Part shown: piece by piece, positions 8,074 to 16,429 of the stretch
Position numbering within the stretch: the stretch's first letter is position 1
Layout of the letters: every line of letters starts with the position of its first letter
Assembly: GCA_009787445.1 (NCBI GenBank)
Contig: WRFX01000005.1
Location: 1 to 43,710, forward strand
Direction of reading: 5' to 3'
Origin: Chitinivibrionia bacterium
GTDB lineage: Bacteria > Fibrobacterota > Chitinivibrionia > Chitinivibrionales > Chitinivibrionaceae
Length of the DNA stretch: 43,710 bases
Notes under the pieces: generated by a model
Database searches by the model: none
What the model was told of the DNA's origin: nothing
The model's input: only the letters and a program-made list of their open reading frames with translations
Translations under genes and position numbers: made by a program

Positions 8074-8619
8074 TTAGCGTGCGTTTGTTTGTTCTTCAAT
8101 ATATTTCGTAATTTCTTTAAGATAACCTTGCACGTCGCGTTTTATCAGCATTGCGTAAATTCCCTTTATTTCTCTGTCCATAACGGTTCGCTGTTTATAC
8201 AAAATCGTATTGTTTTCTATGATTTCATAACTTCCGCCGACGGAAATTATATCGGGAATAATTTTTGCAGAGCGTTCGTATTTTTCCATACGAAAAATGA
8301 CTTTTTTCTGTTCTTTAAACTTTTGGCGAAACATTTCTATGCCGAGTTTCGCCACCAAATAGTTATATTCGTATAAAATTTTATTCGTTTCTTCGTTTTC
8401 TTCGATAAGCGTAATTTTAATGTTGGTTTTTGCGGAATATTCTTTAACTTTTTCAAAATTGAATAAAATGCGCAACAATTTTTCATCGCTAATATTTGAA
8501 ACGCGAAATTTGTAATTTAGCGAAAGGACCGAATCGTTAATATCGTATTCGGGGCGAATTGCTTCGCGAGAAAACGAAAATGTCGTAAAAAATAAAACAA
8601 TAAAAATAAAGCGAAACAT
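8074..8619 (-). CDS. Secreted protein of unknown function
   Basis: The protein is 181 residues starting with a signal peptide (MFRFIFIVLFFTTFSFSREA). The start at 8619 is chosen because AGGAG lies just upstream and the hydrophobic leader follows at once; a longer reading frame would bury the leader. The mature part alternates predicted beta strands and charged helices and vaguely recalls SRPBCC/START-like lipid-binding proteins, which I cannot confirm. It lies 17 bp behind maf and is probably co-transcribed with it. I do not recognise a family. Confidence 0.7.
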   Translation of the reverse strand: MFRFIFIVLFFTTFSFSREAIRPEYDINDSVLSLNYKFRVSNISDEKLLRILFNFEKVKEYSAKTNIKITLIEENEETNKILYEYNYLVAKLGIEMFRQKFKEQKKVIFRMEKYERSAKIIPDIISVGGSYEIIENNTILYKQRTVMDREIKGIYAMLIKRDVQGYLKEITKYIEEQTNAR

Positions 8620-8636
8620 TTTTATTTCTCCTATCG

Positions 8637-9236
8637 TTAATTTTGAGCGTCCAACTTTTTCAACAGCCGAATCGCCGATACAATTCCCAAACCTACTACC
8701 GTCCAATAATCGCCGTTTATTTTTTCTACGAAATATTTGCCTTCATCTTGAATGCCGTATCCGCCCGCTTTGTCGGCGTAATTTGCTTTATCAAGATAAT
8801 TTTGCAATTCGTTTTCGTCTATTTCTCTAAACCAAACTTGCGTTTTGTCTAAAATAACTTCGTCGAAATTTTTTTCTTTGCAAACGAGATTTATCGCCGT
8901 ATAAACAAAATGACTTTTCCCCGAAAGCGTTTTAAGCATACGTTGTGCGTCTTTTCTGTCGACGGGTTTTCCAAAAATTTTGCCATTGAAAACAACCACA
9001 GTATCCGCCGAAAGAACGGGATTTTGCGGATATTTTTCGCAAATTCTCTCTGATTTCGCGCGCGCAAGCCGTATTATCGCGTTTTCAATATCGCAATTTT
9101 CAAAAAACCTGCTTTCATCGCCAATGTCAGCCGTTTCCACAATAAATTCAAGACCTAAATCCGCAAGAATTTCTTTGCGGCGAGGCGATTTTGAAGCAAG
9201 AATTAAAGGTACATCGTTTTTATTATTGTTTTTCAT
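8637..9236 (-). CDS. maf: Maf-family nucleotide pyrophosphatase
   Basis: Maf proteins hydrolyse dTTP, UTP or modified nucleotides to monophosphates and act as house-cleaning enzymes. The 199-residue protein has the N-terminal LASKSPRRKEIL signature, SADTVVVFNGKIFGKP in the middle and the ADKAGGYGIQ segment typical of the family. The catalytic aspartate lies in SADTV. The leftward gene is divergent from htpG and leads a short unit with the secreted protein downstream. No strong ribosome binding site precedes the ATG. Substrate preference (YhdE-like or YceF-like) is not assigned. Confidence 0.92.
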   Translation of the reverse strand: MKNNNKNDVPLILASKSPRRKEILADLGLEFIVETADIGDESRFFENCDIENAIIRLARAKSERICEKYPQNPVLSADTVVVFNGKIFGKPVDRKDAQRMLKTLSGKSHFVYTAINLVCKEKNFDEVILDKTQVWFREIDENELQNYLDKANYADKAGGYGIQDEGKYFVEKINGDYWTVVGLGIVSAIRLLKKLDAQN

Positions 9237-9296
9237 AAAGCGAAAATATTATTTTCCAAAGTAAAAAAATAAAATATTTTAAGAAAGGACATAAAA

Positions 9297-11174
9297 ATGT
9301 CGGAAACACTTGAATTTCAAACGGAAGCGAAACAACTGCTTCAACTTATGATTCACTCTTTGTATAGCCACAAAGAAATATTTTTGCGGGAAATCGTATC
9401 GAATGCGTCGGACGCGCTTGATAAAATTCGCTTTGAATCGCTTATAAACAGCAATGTAAAAATCGACGCCGATTCTCTAAAAATAACAATTTCGGTCGAT
9501 AAAGACAGCCGCCGTCTAACCGTGTCGGACAACGGAATCGGTATGAATCGCGACGAACTTATAAGCAATTTGGGAACAATCGCAAGAAGCGGTTCAAAAG
9601 CGTTTTTGGAAAATCTTTCGGGCGACCAAAAGTTGGATTCCAATCTTATCGGACAATTTGGCGTAGGATTTTATTCGGTTTTTATGGTCGCGTCAAAAGT
9701 GGAAGTTCTAACGAAAAGATTCGGTGAAGACAAAGCGTTTCGCTGGACAAGCGGCGCAGACACGACTTACCAAATAGAAGAAGCGGCGAGAATCGAAAAC
9801 GGAACGGATATTATAATATATCTTAACGAAAACGAAAACGAATATTTAGAAGATTACAAACTAAAAAATTTGGTGAAAAAATATTCTTCGTTTATCGCTT
9901 TTCCCGTTCAAATGGCGAGCAGCGACAAAGAAAAAGCGGGCGAAATGGAAACAATAAATTCGCTTAAACCGATTTGGGAAAGAAGCGCAAGCGAGATAAA
10001 AGACGAAGAGTACGAAGAATTTTACACGCAGGCGTGCGGAGGATTTGGAAAACCGCTGAAAACCATACACACAAAAGCGGAAGGAACTATGGAATATTCC
10101 GCGCTCGCGTTTATTCCCGAAAAACTTTCGCCGTTTGAAATATACAATCAAGAACGCAAACACGGCGTAAAACTTTACGTTAAAAAAGTTTTCATTTCCG
10201 ACGACGTAAAAGACCTTTTGCCCGAATATTTGCGTTTTGTGCGGGGAATTGTCGATAGCGCGGATTTGCCGCTAAACGTTTCTCGCGAAATTTTGCAGGA
10301 TAATCCTATTATCGGGAAAATTCGCAAGGCGCTTACGAGTAAAATCTTCTCTGAACTTAAAAAACTCGCCGAAAAAGACAAAGAAAAATACGAATCGTTT
10401 TGGAGAGAATTTGGAACCATCGTAAAAGAAGGTTTGTATAACGACTATGAAAATCGCGAAGAATTGACGGAATTGGTGCGTTTTAATTCGAGCAACGGCG
10501 AAACGAAAGAATATTTGACTTCTTTCGACGAATACATATCGCGAATGAACGAAAAACAGAAAGATATTTACTACATTTTGGGTGAAACATACGAAAACGT
10601 TCGCAAAAGTCCGAATATGGAATTGTTTCGCGACAAAAAAATAGAAGTTATTTATTTTACCGACCCGATAGACGAATTTATTGTTCCCGCGCTTTTCGAC
10701 GTAAAAGGCAAAGAGTTAAAAAACATCGCCGACGACAAATTGGATTTGGGCGATTTGGACGACGAAGACAAAACCGCGCTCGAAAAAAACGAAAAAAAGT
10801 ACAAAAAATTTGTCGGTCGCGTTAAAAATATTTTGGAAGCAAACGTAGAAGAAGTACGAATTACGCAGCGTCTCAAAGAAAGTCCCGCGAGAGTCGTAAA
10901 CGGCGGCGGCGCGGTCGGCGTTCAAATGGAAAAAATGATGAAAGCGATGGGACAGCCCGTTCCAAAAAGCAAGAAAATTCTGGAAATAAACGCAAATCAC
11001 GCCGTTATAGAAAAATTAAATTCGCTTTACGAAAAAGACCCCAAAGGCGAAGATTTGCAGGAATGGGCAAATTTACTCTACGAACAGGCGTTAATAGCAA
11101 GCGGACAGCCCGTAAAAGACCTGTCCGCGTATATGCAAAGAATTAACAAAATGTTTGAAAAGGCAATTTCCTAA
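9297..11174 (+). CDS. htpG: Chaperone protein HtpG (Hsp90)
   Basis: HtpG is the cytosolic Hsp90 ATPase chaperone. The 625-residue length and the N-terminal GHKL ATP-binding motifs are typical: LREIVSNASDALDKIR, VSDNGIGMNRDEL and GQFGVGFYSVFMVA. The middle domain contains NVSREILQDNPI and the C-terminal dimerisation domain ends near 620. AAAGGA precedes the ATG. The stop overlaps the stop of the convergent zinc-finger gene by 4 bp. No CIRCE element or clear sigma-32 promoter was recognised in the 60-bp upstream gap. Confidence 0.96.
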   Translation: MSETLEFQTEAKQLLQLMIHSLYSHKEIFLREIVSNASDALDKIRFESLINSNVKIDADSLKITISVDKDSRRLTVSDNGIGMNRDELISNLGTIARSGSKAFLENLSGDQKLDSNLIGQFGVGFYSVFMVASKVEVLTKRFGEDKAFRWTSGADTTYQIEEAARIENGTDIIIYLNENENEYLEDYKLKNLVKKYSSFIAFPVQMASSDKEKAGEMETINSLKPIWERSASEIKDEEYEEFYTQACGGFGKPLKTIHTKAEGTMEYSALAFIPEKLSPFEIYNQERKHGVKLYVKKVFISDDVKDLLPEYLRFVRGIVDSADLPLNVSREILQDNPIIGKIRKALTSKIFSELKKLAEKDKEKYESFWREFGTIVKEGLYNDYENREELTELVRFNSSNGETKEYLTSFDEYISRMNEKQKDIYYILGETYENVRKSPNMELFRDKKIEVIYFTDPIDEFIVPALFDVKGKELKNIADDKLDLGDLDDEDKTALEKNEKKYKKFVGRVKNILEANVEEVRITQRLKESPARVVNGGGAVGVQMEKMMKAMGQPVPKSKKILEINANHAVIEKLNSLYEKDPKGEDLQEWANLLYEQALIASGQPVKDLSAYMQRINKMFEKAIS

Positions 11175-11770
11175 ATAATATCGTCTTCTCGACGTATTTT
11201 CAGAGAATTTTCGTCAAACTCTCTCGGAGGCACAAAATCTTCGGGGAGTTCGGCGACGATTATTTCCGTTTCTTCTTCTTCCGGCTCTTCTACTTCTTTA
11301 ACGGTAGCGGATTCGTCTTTGTTTTCCACGTCGTCTTCGTGCGGCGGACCTTCTTCTACTATTTGCGAAATAATGGTAAAAGTTCCCGTGTCCGCTTTCA
11401 TCGCTTCTATTAAATCTTCGCGACCTATCATTCGCAAATGTCGTTCTCTTCGATATTCGTTTCTGTGGTCTTGACAAAATTTCGGGTAAATATACTGACG
11501 CGGAAAAATTTTGATGGAAAACTGATTTTCGCACTGTTCCAAAGCGCAAGTCATAGTTTGCTCAACAACCGTCGTATATTTGTGTTGAATCGTTTGATTT
11601 TTCAAATTTACGTTTTCGGGTTTCGTTCTTTTACGAATCCTGTACCTGTCTTTTCTGTGTTCGACGCAATACTTTGAAATGTGAATTCCGTGAAAAACCT
11701 TCCCACATCCCGGATACATACATATCTTTTCTTTAAATTTTTGACCACGCGGGGTCTTTGGCAACTGCAT
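11171..11770 (-). CDS. Unknown protein with two CX4C...CX2H zinc-finger motifs and acidic tail
   Basis: I do not recognise this 199-residue protein. It contains two similar potential zinc sites: C17-x4-C22 with C35-x2-H38, and C75-x4-C80 with C99-x2-H102. Each is followed by a basic stretch (HRKDRYRIRKRTK and HRNEYRRERHLRM). This suggests a duplicated CCCH zinc module that binds nucleic acid or a partner protein. From about residue 125 the tail is strongly acidic and probably disordered. AAGGAG lies 5 nt before the ATG. It is the last gene of the leftward recA/sigma-factor series and overlaps the htpG stop by 4 bp. Confidence 0.75.
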   Translation of the reverse strand: MQLPKTPRGQKFKEKICMYPGCGKVFHGIHISKYCVEHRKDRYRIRKRTKPENVNLKNQTIQHKYTTVVEQTMTCALEQCENQFSIKIFPRQYIYPKFCQDHRNEYRRERHLRMIGREDLIEAMKADTGTFTIISQIVEEGPPHEDDVENKDESATVKEVEEPEEEETEIIVAELPEDFVPPREFDENSLKIRREDDII

Positions 11771-11835
11771 AAAAATCTCCTTAAAACAAATTACAATGCT
11801 AAAAAATGGATTCCTATGCTAAATATATACAATTT

Positions 11836-12255
11836 TTACTGTTTTTGCTGTTTTTGCCCGCGTTTTTGTGAAAAATTTTTATTATTTCTGCTTTTTCTAT
11901 GCTCAATGAACTTGCCAAACTGCTCTTCCGTCAAGATTTCTTTCGTTCTTTGAATATTTTTGGACATATTTACGGAAAGCAAAGAATGCAATTTTCCAAT
12001 TTCGTCGGCGATTTCGTTGATTTTTGCGGTATCAACAATTTCTTTCGCCGATTCGTCAAGCAATTCGCCGCGAAGCGCTTTGATTTCCGAAAAAATTAGG
12101 GAATTTTCAGCGCGACTTTCTTCTTTTAGTTTAGAAAACGCTTCTTTTTGCTGTTCGTCCAATTCCAAAGTCGCTTGAAAATCGGTTCTTTGCGCGAAAC
12201 ACAAAAAAAGTCCGCCAAAAAACAAAATTAAAATTAAAACCACGTTGTTCTTCAT
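11836..12255 (-). CDS. Spy/CpxP-like periplasmic protein (LTXXQ type)
   Basis: The 139-residue protein has a clear signal peptide (about 1-21, ending near FAQ). A mostly helical body contains LDEQQKEAF and ILTEEQFGKF, which match the LTxxQ-like repeats of Spy/CpxP/heavy-metal-sensor proteins. The tail is basic (KNFSQKRGQK). It is the third gene after an ECF sigma factor and a one-helix membrane protein. This is the context of envelope-stress or metal-sensing modules in which such proteins sense misfolding or metal in the periplasm. AAGGAG lies upstream of the ATG. Ligand unknown. Confidence 0.75.
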   Translation of the reverse strand: MKNNVVLILILFFGGLFLCFAQRTDFQATLELDEQQKEAFSKLKEESRAENSLIFSEIKALRGELLDESAKEIVDTAKINEIADEIGKLHSLLSVNMSKNIQRTKEILTEEQFGKFIEHRKSRNNKNFSQKRGQKQQKQ

Positions 12256-12270
12256 ATTAAAAATACTCCT

Positions 12271-12534
12271 TTAATCGTCAAATAGTGAATAAAAATTGTA
12301 ATCCACAAACGCAATTTCTTCGCTTTCTTCAAGAAAATCAAGTAATTGTTGTTCGGTATTATCCGCCGAAAAAAACGAAAAGAAAACGCCCGCAAATATA
12401 AAAATCGGAAGCGCAAAACAAGCGGGAAGAACGTACTTTTCAGCGGTTACGCGAAATTTCACTTTCCCGTAAACTCCCTGCGGAAGAGGTGGCACGCCGC
12501 CTACCTGCGCAATAAAATCATCATACGTTTTCAT
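12271..12534 (-). CDS. Small single-pass membrane protein, possible anti-sigma factor
   Basis: An 87-residue protein with a short cytoplasmic N-terminus (MKTYDDFIAQVGGVPPLP), one transmembrane helix at about 36-57 and an acidic outer tail. The ATG at 12534 has GGGAG 8 nt upstream; a TTG just before it is less likely. The gene overlaps the 3' end of the ECF sigma gene by 14 bp, so the products are made together. That position and topology suggest an anti-sigma role, but no ZAS zinc motif (HxxxCxxC) is present, so the mechanism would differ. Assignment is by context. Confidence 0.65.
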   Translation of the reverse strand: MKTYDDFIAQVGGVPPLPQGVYGKVKFRVTAEKYVLPACFALPIFIFAGVFFSFFSADNTEQQLLDFLEESEEIAFVDYNFYSLFDD

Positions 12535-13048
12535 CAAAATTCTCCCTTATTTTTATTTTAAGCCGCGAGATTTTTACTCGTAGCGAACCCGAACTTTCGC
12601 CTATAATTTCCGCTAACTCTTCAAACGGAATTCCGTCAATTTCTCTGCTTACAAGCAAAAATTTTTCTTCTGCGGAAAGCGTGTCCAAAATATTTTTCAC
12701 CAAATTTTTGTCGCTAATTTCGTCTTCGCTGTCCTTTACTTCAATATTTTCGTTGAGCGGCAATTCTCTTCTACTTTTTCTCTTGTTTATAAATTTCATC
12801 GTTTCGTTCAAAGAAATTCTGTAAATCCAAGTTGAGAACGCGCTTTCAAAACGAAAATTTTTTATGCTTTTATGCACTACTATAAAAACGCTTTGCAAAA
12901 CGACTTTCGCGTCGCTTTCGTTTCCGAGTGTACGAAATACGACGCGCCAGACAAAAGGAGCGTAGTAATCGTAAATTTTCTTAAAACCTCGTCCGTTTTC
13001 CCAATTTTGCAAATCGTTAAGCGGCAAATCAAGCAATTTTCCCTCCAT
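12521..13048 (-). CDS. ECF-type RNA polymerase sigma factor
   Basis: The 175-residue length and two-domain layout are those of group 4 (ECF) sigma factors. Region 2 spans about 20-90, with the WRVVFRTLGNESDAKVVLQ and FSTWIYRISLNETMKF segments. Region 4 spans about 115-170 (LDTLSAEEKFLLVSREIDG, FEELAEIIGESSGSLRVKISRLK). It lies 76 bp downstream of recA and is followed by the membrane and Spy-like genes, so it probably drives an envelope-stress response. The annotated ATG has no ribosome binding site. GGAGGG at codons 2-3 instead sits just before an in-frame TTG at 13036, which may be the real start. Confidence 0.88.
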   Translation of the reverse strand: MEGKLLDLPLNDLQNWENGRGFKKIYDYYAPFVWRVVFRTLGNESDAKVVLQSVFIVVHKSIKNFRFESAFSTWIYRISLNETMKFINKRKSRRELPLNENIEVKDSEDEISDKNLVKNILDTLSAEEKFLLVSREIDGIPFEELAEIIGESSGSLRVKISRLKIKIRENFDENV

Positions 13049-13124
13049 TCATTCAGTTATTTAGTTACTGCGAATATCGATTTTGTTACAAAAAAATGTT
13101 AATTATAATAAAAAAAGCGCATTT

Positions 13125-14156
13125 TTATTTCAATAATCCGTGTTTGGTTCTTACCGTTTTATCCAATTCGGCGAATATTTGCGGATTTTGCGAAAGATAC
13201 GCTCTTGCGTTTTCTCGTCCTTGTCCTATTCTTTCGCCGTTATACGAAAACCAAGAGCCGCTTTTTTCTATGATTCCGTCGGCGGTCGCAACGTCGAGCA
13301 AATCGCCGGCAGTCGAAATTCCTTCGTTGTAAATAATATCGAAATCCGCTTCCTTAAACGGCGGGGAAACTTTATTTTTCACCACTTTTACGTGAACGCG
13401 ATTTCCTAAAATATCTTCGCCTTCTTTTATCGTTTCTTTTTTGCGAATGTCAATTCTTACGCTCGCGTAATATTTTAGCGCGTTTCCGCCCGTCGTCGTT
13501 TCGGGATTTCCAAACATTACGCCGATTTTCATACGCAACTGATTTATAAAAATAAGACAAGTGTTGGTCTTTGAAATAATCGGCGTAAGTTTTCGCATCG
13601 CTTGCGACATCATTCTCGCCTGCAAACCTACGTGACTGTCTCCCATATCGCCTTCTATCTCCGCTTGTGGAGCAAGCGCCGCGACGGAATCCAAAACTAT
13701 AATATCGACCGCGCCGCTTCTTGCCAACGTTTCTACGATTTCAAGCGCCTGTTCGCCGGAATCGGGCTGACTTAAAATCAAATTATCCACGTCGACTCCC
13801 AAAGTTTTTGCCCAAGACGGGTCAAACGCATATTCCACATCGACCAAAACCGCTGTTCCGCCGGTTTTTTGCGCGTTTGCTATTGCGGTCAGCGCAAGAG
13901 TCGTTTTGCCCGACGATTCGGGACCGTAAACTTCTACAATTCGGCTTTTCGGAAATCCGCCGACTCCCAAAGCGATATCGACCGAAATCGCCCCCGACGA
14001 AATTGTTTCTATCGGAGTCGTCGCGCCCGAATCGCCCAAACGCATTATTGAACCTTTTCCGTGTTCTTTTTCAATTTGATTTAAAGCGGTTTTCAAAAGT
14101 TCGGTTTTTGCCGCTCCCTGCGCTTCGGTTTTCGTTTCTTTCTTTTTTTCTGCCAT
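13125..14156 (-). CDS. recA: Recombinase RecA
   Basis: RecA is the ATP-dependent strand-exchange protein and SOS co-protease. The 343-residue length is typical. Walker A is GPESSGKTT (78-86), with the '[10 protein letters not shown]' and '[12 protein letters not shown]' segments, loop L1/L2 regions ([29 protein letters not shown]) and a standard C-terminal domain. The spacer to rny upstream is only 33 bp with AAGGAG, so recA is probably expressed from an upstream promoter. I see no LexA-type operator in that gap. Confidence 0.98.
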   Translation of the reverse strand: MAEKKKETKTEAQGAAKTELLKTALNQIEKEHGKGSIMRLGDSGATTPIETISSGAISVDIALGVGGFPKSRIVEVYGPESSGKTTLALTAIANAQKTGGTAVLVDVEYAFDPSWAKTLGVDVDNLILSQPDSGEQALEIVETLARSGAVDIIVLDSVAALAPQAEIEGDMGDSHVGLQARMMSQAMRKLTPIISKTNTCLIFINQLRMKIGVMFGNPETTTGGNALKYYASVRIDIRKKETIKEGEDILGNRVHVKVVKNKVSPPFKEADFDIIYNEGISTAGDLLDVATADGIIEKSGSWFSYNGERIGQGRENARAYLSQNPQIFAELDKTVRTKHGLLK

Positions 14157-14189
14157 TTATTATTTCTCCTTAAATTGCTTTTTCTTTGT

Positions 14190-15770
14190 TTATTTTGCCA
14201 CTTCCGTATGGCGAACTTCGCGGATTGTCGTTACTTTAATTGTACCGGGATATCCCATTTCCGCTTCTATTTTTTTCACTAATTCTCGCGCTAATTCTTC
14301 GGCTTGCGCGTCGTTAAGTTCTCCGGGCATAACCATAACGCGAACTTCGCGACCCGCCTGAATAACAAATGCCTTTTCCACTCCCTTAAAACTCGTCGCA
14401 ATCGCTTCAAGTTCGGTCAAACGATTTACGTAATTTGTCAGCGTTTCTTTGCGAACTCCCGGTCTGCTCGACGAAATAGTGTCCGCCGCTTGAATTATAA
14501 CCGAATAAACGGAAGTCGATGCAACGTCTTCGTGGTGAGCCGCTATTGCGTTGCAAATAATGCTGTCTTCGCCCGCTTCTTCCGCGATAGTTGCGCCCAA
14601 AGCGGAGTGCGTTCCTTCGTTTTCGCGGTCTATGGATTTTCCTATATCGTGAAGCAAACCCGCGCGAATTGCTTTTTTCGGGTCGTATCCTAACTGCGAG
14701 GCGATAAGTCCGGACATAACCGCGACTTCGTGCGAATGTTGCAAAACGTTTTGCCCGTAAGACGTTCTATATTTTAGTCGTCCAAGCAATTCTACGATTT
14801 TGGGTTTTAGTCCGTGAACGTCCAAATCGAGCATAATTTCGTCCGCCGCCTGTTTCATTTTTTTTGTGATTTCTTTTTGCATTTTGTTCACGACTTCTTC
14901 TATTCTTCCCGGATGGATTCGTCCGTCTCCGATTAACTGTTCCAAAGAGAGACGCGCAACTTCGCGCCTAACCGGGTCAAAGCAAGAGAGAACAACCGTG
15001 TCCGGCGTGTCGTCTACTATAACGTCTACGCCCGTAAATTCTTCAAACGAGCGGATATTTCGTCCTTCCCGCCCGATAATTCGCCCTTTCATATCTTCGC
15101 TTGGAAGATGAACCACCGCGACCGTCGCGTCTACCGTTACGTCCGCCGCGACGCGTTGAATCGTTTGCAAAACTATTTCTTTGGCTTCTTCGTCGGCTTT
15201 TTCTTTGGCTTCGTCGGTGTGTTTTTTTATCATTTCGGCGTTTTCGTGTCGAATTTGATGTTCAAGATTTTGCAAGAGAATTTTTCTCGCTTCGTCTTGC
15301 GTCATATTTGCTACGCGCTCCAATTTTTCGTTTTGCAGTTGAGTTAAACGCGAAAGTTCTTTTTCCTTAAAACTTATGCTTTTTTCTCTGCCCGCAAGAA
15401 AATTTTCGCGGGAATAAATGGTTTTTTCCTTTTCTTCAACTTCGTGTTCGTTGTCTCGCAACGCTTTCATACGGTCGCGAATATCGTTCTCCATATTGTA
15501 TATTTTTTCTTTTCTCTGCTTAATTTCGTCGTCCGCTCTGAGTTTTTCTCTGACCAAATTTTCTTTCGCTTCCAAAAGCGCCTCTTTTTTTGCCAACTCC
15601 GCCGCAATTTTGCCGTTTTCAATTATTTCCTGCTTTTCTCTTTCGGCGTTTGCCCTTATTGAGTCAAGGTAATTTTTGTCCGTCAGCGTTTTCCATTTCA
15701 GCCCCAAAACAAACACTACAATTACCACCACTAATCCGATAAGTCCTATCAAAATTATCGTTAAGTCCAT
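14190..15770 (-). CDS. rny: Ribonuclease Y
   Basis: RNase Y is a membrane-anchored endoribonuclease that initiates mRNA decay. The 526-residue protein has an N-terminal membrane helix (about 3-25), a long charged coiled coil to about 200, a KH domain containing GRIIGREGRNIRSFEEFTG and an HD domain with HSHEVAVMSG and AGLLHDIGKSID. A second His follows in IAAHHEDV. GGAGTG lies before the ATG. The zapA gene ends 12 bp upstream and recA follows, giving a tight zap-rny-recA unit. Confidence 0.96.
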   Translation of the reverse strand: MDLTIILIGLIGLVVVIVVFVLGLKWKTLTDKNYLDSIRANAEREKQEIIENGKIAAELAKKEALLEAKENLVREKLRADDEIKQRKEKIYNMENDIRDRMKALRDNEHEVEEKEKTIYSRENFLAGREKSISFKEKELSRLTQLQNEKLERVANMTQDEARKILLQNLEHQIRHENAEMIKKHTDEAKEKADEEAKEIVLQTIQRVAADVTVDATVAVVHLPSEDMKGRIIGREGRNIRSFEEFTGVDVIVDDTPDTVVLSCFDPVRREVARLSLEQLIGDGRIHPGRIEEVVNKMQKEITKKMKQAADEIMLDLDVHGLKPKIVELLGRLKYRTSYGQNVLQHSHEVAVMSGLIASQLGYDPKKAIRAGLLHDIGKSIDRENEGTHSALGATIAEEAGEDSIICNAIAAHHEDVASTSVYSVIIQAADTISSSRPGVRKETLTNYVNRLTELEAIATSFKGVEKAFVIQAGREVRVMVMPGELNDAQAEELARELVKKIEAEMGYPGTIKVTTIREVRHTEVAK

Positions 15771-15782
15771 CGCTTCACTCCT

Positions 15783-16091
15783 TTACTTCAAGCCGCTTTC
15801 TGTCGGCGATTGAATATGTGTTAAGATTTTTTGCAAAATTTTTTGCAGTTGCGCTTCAATTAGCAACGAATTTTTAATTTGCATATCAAACGGCTCCCTC
15901 GATTTAGAAACCGAATCATACGCAAATGCCAACGCGGCAAGTACTACCGCGCTAATTTCATCCTTTGTTTTTTTGTAAAATAAAATTCCCTGTTCGAGTT
16001 GCTGGGCGGCTTCTTTTAAAACGTCGCCGTCCCAGTCCGCCGAACGAACCGTGTATTCTTTATTGTCTATTTTTATTTTTTGTTCAAGCAT
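15783..16091 (-). CDS. zapA: Cell division protein ZapA
   Basis: ZapA-family proteins bind FtsZ and bundle its filaments at the division site. The 102-residue protein has the N-terminal beta-hairpin (KIKIDNKEYTVRS) and a C-terminal helix suited to coiled-coil tetramers (MQIKNSLLIEAQLQKILQKI). The central motif is less canonical than in E. coli. Context supports the call: it sits 3 bp after a small coiled-coil gene and directly before rny, a common arrangement. The ATG is preceded by a GGAG/AGG stretch. Confidence 0.82.
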   Translation of the reverse strand: MLEQKIKIDNKEYTVRSADWDGDVLKEAAQQLEQGILFYKKTKDEISAVVLAALAFAYDSVSKSREPFDMQIKNSLLIEAQLQKILQKILTHIQSPTESGLK

Positions 16092-16094
16092 AAC

Positions 16095-16325
16095 CTACTC
16101 TCCGTTTGTTTTTTCTATGCGAGCGAGAATACTATCGGCAAGCGGTTTTAACTCGTCCAAATTTACTCCGTTTTCTTTTTGCGTTGAATTTTGCGCCGCA
16201 AAAAGTTTGCTGTTTGCCTCGTCAAGAAGTCCGCGCAGTCGCGTAATTTCGTGAGTATATTGAACGTTTTTATTTATTAAAAACTCTACCTTTTTATCGA
16301 GTTCTTTTATCATTTCTTCAACCAT
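16095..16325 (-). CDS. Small coiled-coil protein (ZapB-like)
   Basis: A 76-residue, almost wholly helical protein with heptad-like spacing (MIKELDKKVEFLINKNVQYTHEI..., LRGLLDEANSKLF). It resembles the small coiled-coil protein often found just upstream of zapA. A division-related structural role is inferred from that position. I use the ATG at 16325, which has AGAGG 6 nt upstream, instead of a TTG two codons earlier. Sequence alone cannot separate it from other short coiled coils. Confidence 0.65.
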   Translation of the reverse strand: MVEEMIKELDKKVEFLINKNVQYTHEITRLRGLLDEANSKLFAAQNSTQKENGVNLDELKPLADSILARIEKTNGE

Positions 16326-16429
16326 AAACAACCTCTTCGTAAGAATTAAAGTGCGGCAAATTGAGTCATCGGGTAATAAAATACTTTTTATACATTAAAA
16401 AAAACGAAAAATTACTTTAATTTTTTATT

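Noticed and set aside
13049-13124. Two GTAAC motifs about 20 bp apart before the ECF sigma gene, as an auto-regulated promoter
   Set aside because: The motifs do not match a defined ECF consensus closely enough, and recA read-through could supply transcription.
16326-16429. 6S RNA gene near zapA
   Set aside because: 6S RNA sits beside zapA in some bacteria, but this 104-bp gap is too short and too AT-rich and shows no suitable hairpin.
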